From NCBI GenBank assembly GCA_031002005.1, contig CM061918.1:63894531-63958530 (forward strand): a DNA stretch of 64,000 bases. Direction: 5' to 3'. Source of the stretch: Vandiemenella viatica. Its lineage: Eukaryota > Arthropoda > Insecta > Orthoptera > Morabidae. Position numbers and translations under genes: made by a program. The notes under the pieces are model-generated. The model did no database searches. It was not told where the DNA came from and saw only the letters and a list, made by a program, of their open reading frames with translations. Shown one piece after another: positions 56,421 through 64,000 of the stretch (position 1 is the stretch's first letter; each line of letters begins with the position of its first letter).

Positions 56421-58012
56421 CACACATATAGCCCGTAAAACTCCAGTCAGACCTACATTTCTATGAAAGTCCTTTCTATATCCAATCAGCTATCGCAGAC
56501 CTACTTAAGATGACACTAAAGTAGTTCAGCGAAGTATCAGCTGTCCTCTCAGAGCATCATTCAGGTAGCCCAATTCCAGTGACATCCTCTGTTTCAAAGA
56601 TTCGCAGACAAAATTTCTGTCCATTTTGGGACACATTTATAACTCTGAACAATAAGATGTGGTCGCTTTGGCGACTTATGTGGTGCAAAACCCCCTTTCC
56701 TTCTTTCTTTAACAAATCTTCATGCACACACAACCAATACTAACTACATATTCAACTATTGTTTCACATGTTACTGTCTTTAATTTCCTCTATAGATCTG
56801 TCCTTCTATCACTCTCTTTACTAAAGTAGTAACTGATCCCTATTATTACCAGAAGTAACTGAGATCAACTTCTATTGTTTCTGAAAGAAATTTGTTTCTT
56901 AGCTCATAATTTAACCAACTTATTAATTTTTCTGTTTGCTGCTCACTTAATTAATATATTTCTGTACACCAGATTTAATGTGGTTCTAATGGCCTACGAT
57001 AGTCCTGTAGTCCCAACTTCCAGTCCATTAAACTCTATCTTTCCTACGTGCAATTGAAGGAAATCCCATTCCTGTCGTAGGTCATTAAAATAAAAACTTA
57101 TTCCACTACCCAAAGTTGGTTGGAGCCTCCCGAAAGAGGCATACTAAGCCATTGTTCCTTTTCTCTGGGACCTACAGTTTAACGTGTGATCCGAACCATG
57201 GAACATTGCTCACATGATCAAACACAGGTCTTTAATTGCTGTTAAACAGATAAAACAAATAGGGAAATTTTTCTCAATTTTATATCATCCTTTTTGTCTG
57301 TTTGTTGCAATTTAGGACTAATACAATTGTCTTATATCTTGTGCTGCAACTGTTGCTATTTTATTTTAGTGTTGAGCTCAATCGAGTAAAAAATTTTTCT
57401 TTTGTATAAAGGTACTCAGGGTTACGAAAGAATTTAAAATTATAAGTAAAACGATCCATTGCAATTAAAATAAATTAAAAAAATCTTGGAAGCTGCTCTA
57501 CCTAGAGCAGATACCGCATATGGAAAAATCAAACAATTTTTAAGATACAAGGAAAATACATAGGAACATTAAAGCTCTACATGGAAGCTCAGAGGAAACA
57601 CCTAACCGACAGAAGAAGTGCATAAAGAATCAATTCTAGTCAACAGTTTATTGGCAATATAGTAAGATGATTGACACATTCACGAAGAAATATAAGCGTG
57701 CAAATGTTGAATATAGGGCACAAGATGTTCTGACAGCATATGCTTCAAAATCAGTAGCTAGAGTAATATACAAGAGAATAGAGTGGAAAGTGAATGAGAT
57801 AGTATGAATATCAGTGTCGGCTTATGAAAAGAGAAATCTTTCTAGTGTGAAGATTAACAGTGAAAGAACGAAACAGAAAAATCAGTTATACGTTTATGAC
57901 ATTCGTGGAGATAGAAAGAACTTCTGGTAACGTTAAATTTGACAAGACCTACAATATTTGAAAGGAACCATTTCCAAAATATTGAGATAATAAAAGTACT
58001 GAATCAAAAGAG
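56421..58012. other. hh intron 1, unassigned
   Basis: AT-rich 1.6 kb. 57480-57960 has an A-rich, purine-biased sense strand (GATACCGCATATGG, AGGAAACACCTAACCG) that could be an eroded retroelement ORF, but no motif survives. Confidence 0.4.
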
Positions 58013-58255
58013 ATTAGGGAGTGTTCATAAACTACGTAGCTCCATTTTGGCCTCCTGTGAAGCCCCCCCCCCCCCCCTTTCCTCACGTGGCACGTAGCTA
58101 TTTTCCCTTTTGATTCCAGGAGATATTTTGTACCGATTTCTCTTGTCAGATTATCGTAAATTACATACAGAGATAATTAAATGAAGTAAATAAATATTCA
58201 CGTGCTGTTGTGTGTTCTGCACCTTATTTTAACTGTGACAAATAATATGAATAGT
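58013..58255 (+). mobile_element. PIF/Harbinger-like MITE, family 2, right-truncated
   Basis: TTA|GGGAGTGTTCATAAACTACG starts the element; the conserved block runs to AATAATATGAATAG and then stops, the right third being lost. Confidence 0.75.
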
Positions 58256-58939
58256 CTGTTACAATTAATATTCATATTTTTGTTGTAGTATGAGGATAAT
58301 AATTTTTTTTTTTTGAATAACAGATTAGTGTTCAAACAAATACAATCAGTATGCTGCGAAAATGCCAGAAAAATCACTTAAGTCCCTGTAAAGTTCAGTG
58401 TAAATTATGAAACAATTTTAATCTAAGAAATAAAGTAAACTAATGCGGAACAGAAAGAAAAACGCAAGTCAGCGGGATGCCAAATTCCGTTTGACATCAA
58501 CAAAAAAACCTCCTTCAGACCTCTACTAAACCAACTATAACTATTTTCGTCTCCCATATTTTTCCAAATTTTATTTTTTATTCGTATTACGGTTAGTAAA
58601 TCCTAAAGTCGTGCGCAATTATAAATTTCTAAGTTCATGGATTGCGACATTATCAGGGTGTGATAGATGGACAAATGTGTGAGTCCATAATGGTTTCAAA
58701 ATAAATTTACCTGTGTTGAAATAAAGAGAAAGAAAAAGGAAAGAAACATATCTGGATGCGTGAAATTGAGTCTTGGTGTACACATAATGTATTTCGATTA
58801 ATTAAAGAGAAAGTGTTGGATCAAAGTTGGCTCTTAGAGAACGCAAACAGTGATTGCAATTTGCTGAGGTGTGTTGAAGGTTTCCTCCTGTCCTCAATTT
58901 GAGTGTGTCAGGTTCCAAGGAGCTGTTTAAGCAGTGCGC
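58256..58939. other. hh intron 1, unassigned
   Basis: AT-rich, nothing recognised. Confidence 0.5.
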
Positions 58940-59115
58940 CAACAAAGGGACAAAACGATTAAGCGCGGTGCGGTTTACACCCCCAATAAACAGGGAGCTC
59001 GTTAAGGCGGCCGGCCGTGTCACTGCCTAATGAATTGGCCTCGGGAGACCATAAAGACCGCCGCGGAGGCTTCCGCAAGGATCAGCTCTCAGCCCACCAC
59101 TACTCTGGCCACCAT
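58940..59115. promoter_or_regulatory. Repeat-free GC-rich island in hh intron 1
   Basis: Holds CCAATAAACAGGG (Forkhead-type TAAACA), GCCTAATGAATTGGCC, GACCATAAAGACCGCC and a GGCGGCCGGCCG core. Flanked on both sides by AT-rich sequence. Candidate cis-regulatory element only. Confidence 0.3.
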
Positions 59116-59982
59116 CAACCAACAATGCATGGCAAGTGCAATCAAATGAGATCTTTTCTGCTGCATTAATTAAGTTAGTTTTAACGTTTTCGGTATTAAA
59201 TCCAAGTTCAGAAAAATTTATCCACCGACTTTGTAATGCTTAACTACTAATCTCTAATATTTTTATGTCTTGATGTGATATGTAGTATCTGTCTTAAATA
59301 TTTAAGTTTTATGACGTTTAATCAAAATAAAGTTAGCAAATCTAAAGGTAATTATTGCCTGATAGTTGCGGATAACAAAATAATAATAATAATATAAAAA
59401 ATTAGAAAACGATATCTCTGTTAGTAACAATATGCCATAAAATGTTTTCGCGCTTAGCACAATTTGATACATATAAAACAATTCAAGGAAATAGTTCCTT
59501 TAACCTGTTCCCAAGTTAATGATTTCCTGTATTTTGTTTTTATAAAACAAAATGGGCTCTTATTGTACTGGTAACCTCAATGAGTCTGGCAAATACCATA
59601 CAAGCTGTATTCTACTGAATAACATTATGTGAATAATTCGTTATCAATCAATCCAAAAAGGATTAATTTGGCCTTTCTTTTCTAGAAAAATTCTAAGTGC
59701 AGATTACAAATTTTTTTAGCGCTAACTACTCTGTCTGCCTCCTGGTCCATAAAGTAATTGTCGTCACACATAAACAAAGGCTTTTTCGCTCAACAAGTTC
59801 CGTTCTCCCTGGCCAGGGCTTTGGCAACCTGATGACTGATTCACAAACTTAAAAGTTCACAGTTATAGAAAGATAATTGGGCTAAGTGTTTAGAAGTAAG
59901 AAGGAGAAGCTACGTATTTTTAACGAAGCCATCTGTAACAAGCACTTCTTTTTCTTATCACACTTTTTTTACTTGTGTCTTT
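59116..59982. other. hh intron 1, unassigned
   Basis: AT-rich, nothing recognised. Confidence 0.5.
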
Positions 59983-60190
59983 ACACCTCATTAACCTCGA
60001 GGCAATCAGAGACGGGAGTGGATTTGGGAGCAGGAACAGGAAGGAATTCGGCAACAACATTTGGAAGGAACTATACTGATATTCACCTGGAGTGAATCCG
60101 AGAAACTATTTAAAACCGAAATATGGATTTCTGGACGGGGATTTGAACCCTCGTCCAGGCCCGATGGTTACCGCTCATCTACTGAGATCT
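59983..60190 (-). mobile_element. tRNA-derived SINE, minus strand
   Basis: The minus strand reads TGAGCGGTAACC, GAGGGTTCAAATCCCCGTCC, AACAGGAAGGAATTCGGC as complement of the body, and the tail CTCTGATTGCCTCGAGG. Diverged and lacking part of the head. Confidence 0.78.
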
Positions 60191-60639
60191 GTTTACCACA
60201 CATAAAATTGATTATCTGTTAAAAAAAAACTTGGTACACATCATCTCTGGTTCGTTGATGCCATACACTCTACTAAAATTATTTTTGTACACACCCCGCG
60301 TTGTTACGATAGATACAACCACAAGGATTGATACCAGCACCACTACTACCTCAGTGATAGCTTTTGTGCATGAATAGTGATTGAATTTTGTAATGTGATG
60401 GATATCTACAATTGTTCACAGGTTGCGGAACGTTGTGGGTAGACACGCTTTACGATCGTTTGGTGTAATGCAACAGGTCTCCAGTTTAACTTTTTACCCA
60501 TTGGTTATTAGACCAATCTGCCTAAATTGCCAAAACATAGATTTAATCATTAATTCTTATGATTTAATTAGTTATTTAGCATTATGTCTGAATCTCATCT
60601 CTCAAAATGTAACGATGGGAACCAGAGAGGTTTTTTGAA

Positions 60640-60900
60640 GTTGGTGCCGATGCTTGTAAGTCCGAGGCGGCGAATCTGGCGAAGGATCCGTTTAAAAATA
60701 GCGGTGAACACTGGAGTTAAATGTCAAGTGCCTGCCCGCAAAGTGTCGGGGATGTGCTCCACGCTCATTTGCATAGCGGCACAAACGGTCCTCCACAGGC
60801 GGCCAAGGTCGCTGCCGGCGGCTTTCACAGCACCTAAGGACCTGTCAGAGGACTTCTTTCGTATACGTGTTTCAGTACCAACAGATCTGTCCACAAAATC
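60640..60900. promoter_or_regulatory. Repeat-free island with octamer site in hh intron 1
   Basis: Contains ATTTGCAT (60767-60774), the POU octamer, within GCTCATTTGCATAGCGGC, in balanced-GC unique DNA. The open frame 60584-61006 across it has no domain. Confidence 0.3.
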
Positions 60901-61119
60901 CGCGATGTTTCCAAAATTAGTACTTACACTCCTGCAAACCTTAGGCCCTCTTCACACTGCGCAATACCGAAGCGACGCTACTGAGAATCGAGTATCGTCT
61001 ATTTGAGCCGCCTGCGAGTATGATACCCACAGGTGACCTGGTACCACACACTGTGGATACTGTGAAGCGATACAGTGTCTTCAGTCTGACTCCAGCCGTG
61101 GTGAGCGTCGTTCCCAAGC

Positions 61120-61276
61120 GCCTCATTCCCACGGCGCGTCCTCCGACGCGTGCTAGGCAACGCCTGTCATCTTTGCCGCACATGCTAGCATGGACGGCGC
61201 GCGTCGACCCACCGCCAGGCGGTAGAAGATGAAAGGCGCGTCCTGCTTACCACGCGCCGTGGGAACGAACCTTAAT
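61120..61276. mobile_element. Short MITE with GTTCCCACG-type ends
   Basis: The right end reads CGCGCCGTGGGAACGAACC then TTAA; the left side has CATTCCCACGGCGCGTCC. The ends match the TTAA-...-GTTCCCACG signature of the other two elements. The exact left border is unclear and may lie in 60950-61120, which is similarly GC-rich. Confidence 0.6.
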
Positions 61277-62051
61277 AAACATCCCTGTTGTGGCTTTTAA
61301 CCGAGTTTTTCATCAGGTGATGATGTTACTGTCGCCTATTCTTACTACAACCATTATAGAAAAAGAAAAATCCGAAGAATGTGCTACGATTCTTAAATCA
61401 TATAAGATACAAGTGATGCAAGAGAAAAAGTGTGGAAAAACGTATAGTAGGTAAATAAATTTAATGAAAGATATCAATCATTTATGAAATTTTGAAGTTA
61501 ATGCTAGTGGTAAGAAATAATAAAAAGTAATAAACGTGCAAGTGTTTAAAGTGGTATTAATTAACTAAATTATTCTTGATATTAAACTACACATGCTCAA
61601 GTGCCGATATTTTGTACGGAATAAAGCATTCCCTCATAACTTCCTGGATTTCTTTATCAAAATGCACGTTGCAACTGTACAAATGATCACAAAAAATTAA
61701 TTTAATTTCTATTTCTTATTCAACTGCTCTTTGATTCTTTCACATATACGCCTGAAATGCATGTTGTTGATTAATATTGCTTGTTAACTATTTAAACTAA
61801 TCAAACGATGAAGACTGAATGTTACCGCCTCACTTCGAATTGAATAATATCGCGCTACCTCCAACAATGAGTACAAGTAACAATCTAGCATTTTCAGAAT
61901 CTTACACAACAGCCTATTAAAGCCAAATATTAATTAATTTTAAAAGAAAACTACTGGATACCAATTACATGTAATTTTTATCTCAAATTCACCCACAAAC
62001 TTAACGTTCATCCAACATGTTTCACAAGACTCCCAAGAGACGCGACTGGCG
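61277..62051. other. hh intron 1, unassigned
   Basis: AT-rich DNA between the short MITE and the fold-back element; nothing recognised. Confidence 0.5.
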
Positions 62052-64000
62052 CACAGTGGTCCGGAATTGGAATATAGTGGACATTCGAATTAAAAAAAAT
62101 TGCTTTAGATAGCTTTTGCTATGCTGATCAAATATTGTTATGTTCAATTTTTGATAGAAATGAGTGCTTCACACTTAAAATAAAAAAAAATTATGGGTGG
62201 AAATCTATTTTTTTTTTTCACGGCCCTATATCAAAGTGTCAAAGTCAAACCATATGCAATCATAAGTACCTATCCTACTTAATATTACAACATAAAAATT
62301 TCTTATGTATCCTTGCCGCTTTTACAACAGGGTGCGAGTGAATTTCGGCGATAAAATATAACGAACATTCGAACTAAAGTCATAATATCGATCCAAAAAA
62401 ATTACTTTAGGTAATATTTGCTGTGCTGATCAAAAATTGTTATGTTTAATTTTGGAAAAAAATGAGTCCTTCATACTTAAAATAAAAAATGTATGTGTGG
62501 AAATCTGTTTTATTTTTTTTTCACGGCCCTATATCAAAGTGTCAAAGTCAAACCATATGCAATCATAAGTACCTATCCTACTTAATATTACAACATAAAA
62601 ATTTCTTATGTATCCTTGCCGCTTTTACAACAGGGTGCGAGTGAATTTCGGCGATAAAATATAACGAACATTCGAACTAAAGTCATAATATCGATCCAAA
62701 AAAATTACTTTAGGTAATATTTGCTGTGCTGATCAAAAATTATTATGTTTAATTTTGGAAAAAAACGAGTCCTTCATACTTAAAATAAAAAATGTATGTG
62801 TGGAAATCTGTTTTATTTTTTTAACGGCCCTATATCAAAGTGTCAAAGTCAAACCTTATGCAATCATAAGTACCTATCCTACTTTATATTACAACATAAA
62901 AATTTCTTATGTATCCTTGCCGCTTTTACAACAGGGTGCGAGTGAATTTCGGCGATAAAATATAACGAACATTCGAACTAAAGTCATAATATCGATCCAA
63001 AAAAATTACTTAGGTAGCATTTGCTGTGCTGATCAAAAATTGTTATGTTTAATTTTTGATAAAAAATGAGTCCTTCATACTTAAAATAAAAAATGTATGT
63101 GTGGAAATCTGTTTTATTTTTTTTAACGGCCCTATATCAAAGTGTCAAAGTCAAACCTTATGCAATCATAAGTACCTATCCTACTTTATATTACAACATA
63201 AAAATTTCTTGGATATCCTTGCCGCTTTGACTACAGGGTGCAAGTGAATTTCATGGTTAAAAAATAGTGGACATTCTTACTAAAGTCATAACATGGATCC
63301 AAAAAAAACTGAACACTGTAATTTTTGATCAGCACAGCAAATAATACCTAAAGAAATTTTTTTGTATTGATATTATTCGAATGTTCGTTATATTTTATCC
63401 CCGAAATTCACTTGCGCCCTGTTGTCAAAGCGGCAAGGATACGCAAGAAATTTTTATGTTGTAATATTAAGTAGGATAGGTACTTATGATTGCATAATGT
63501 TTGATTTTGACACTTTTATATAGGGCCGTGAAAAAAAAAAACAGATTTCCACCCATACATTTTTTTTATTTTAAGTGTGAAAGACTCATTTTTTATCAAA
63601 AACTGAACATAACAATGTTTGATCAGCACAGCAAATGCTACCTACAGCAATTTTTTTGGATCGATATTATGACTTTAGTTCGAATGTTTGTTATATTTTA
63701 TCGCCGAAATTCACTTGCGCCCTGTTGTCAAAGCGGTAAGGATACGCAAGTAATTTTTATGTTGTAAAATTAAGTAGAATAGGTACTTATGATTGCATAA
63801 GGTTTGACTTTGACACTTTAATATAGGCCGTGAAAAAAAAAAATAGATTTCCACCCATACTTTTTTTTATTTTAAGTGTGAAGCAATCATTTCTATCAAA
63901 AATTGAACATAACAATTTTTGATCAGCATAACAAATGCTATCTAAAGCAATTTTTTTGGATTCGAATGTCCACTATATTCCAATTTCGGACCACTGTGTG
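62052..64000. mobile_element. Fold-back element with ~302-bp tandem subrepeats
   Basis: Starts CACAGTGGTCCGGAATTGG at 62054; its complement (CCAATTTCGGACCACTGTG) closes the window at 63980-63998. The left arm has four tandem units, marked by TGCTGATCAAA at 62122, 62424, 62727 and 63027 (spacings 302, 303, 300). At about 63300 orientation flips and two more units follow to the inverted terminus. Units share ATATCAAAGTGTCAAAGTC, CAATCATAAGTACCTATCCT and CGATAAAATATAACGAACAT. Short frames recur in each unit and look accidental. No transposase. CAGTGGTC-type ends suggest a hAT-like or fold-back DNA transposon, but the target duplication cannot be read because the window ends. Confidence 0.85.

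Larger units (their letters stand above)
32243..64000 (+). other. hh: Hedgehog intron 1, left part (runs off the window)
   Basis: After the donor at 32243 no exon 2 could be found on the + strand: no reading frame encodes the expected RCKDKLN, TEGWDEDG, HYEGRAVDIT or YYESKAHIHCSV sequences. The intron is therefore at least 31.7 kb in this assembly. It is filled with the mobile elements listed individually, plus several repeat-free GC-rich islands. Confidence 0.8.

Noticed and set aside
12266..60190. Dispersed repeated units as a CRISPR array
   Set aside because: The repeats are 200-base tRNA-derived SINEs scattered on both strands, not short evenly spaced repeats.
62135..63247. Similar 60-70 codon frames repeated three times
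   Set aside because: They follow the ~302-bp tandem units, begin at different bases, and are lost in the inverted copies. They reflect the repeat, not a conserved gene.
32243..64000. hedgehog exon 2
   Set aside because: None of the conserved sequences after MTQ appear in any + frame.

Overview
The window is animal nuclear DNA, almost certainly from an insect with a large, repeat-rich genome. The evidence is split genes with GT/AG introns, a hedgehog first exon, AT-rich spacers, and many retrotransposon, SINE and MITE fragments. A polyneopteran (cockroach, termite, stick insect or orthopteran) would fit, but the species cannot be named from the sequence alone. There are no bacterial-style operons, rRNA genes or CRISPR arrays.

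Only two host genes are supported. At 2053-7526 four consecutive internal exons of phosphoserine aminotransferase (PSAT, serine biosynthesis) lie on the + strand with matching splice phases. The first exon must lie left of the window. The exons carrying the PLP lysine and the C-terminal half are absent: the gene runs into a run of exactly 1000 Ns (7787-8786) and I could not find the rest beyond it. At 31955-32242 is the first coding exon of hedgehog (hh): signal peptide, CGPGRG, and the start of the signalling domain, ending at a splice donor after MTQ. Exon 2 is not seen, so intron 1 runs beyond the window end (more than 31.7 kb).

Layout: 1-7786 PSAT introns with old repeats; 7787-8786 assembly gap; 8787-30600 intergenic DNA with CR1-like, RTE-like and jockey-like LINE remnants, tRNA-derived SINEs, a hAT-type MITE with a perfect 8-bp target duplication, a piggyBac-type MITE nested in a LINE, and a Penelope-like palindrome carrying hammerhead-type ribozymes at 28.5 kb; 30.6-32.2 kb hh upstream region, a tandemly repeated probable 5' leader and exon 1; 32.2-64 kb hh intron 1, packed with SINEs, two families of PIF/Harbinger-like TIR elements (3-bp TAA/TTA duplications), a second hammerhead-like palindrome split by one of those elements, LINE fragments, and a large fold-back element with ~302-bp tandem units at the right edge.

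The most interesting items are the hammerhead-bearing palindrome at 28533-28776, where a self-complementary ACGCGU takes the place of stem III; the nested palindrome at 43.2-43.8 kb; the fold-back array at 62-64 kb; a promoter-like cluster inside hh intron 1 at 44.0-44.5 kb; and several non-repetitive GC-rich islands in and near hh that are candidate regulatory modules. All names rest on reading motifs by eye; no database search was possible.
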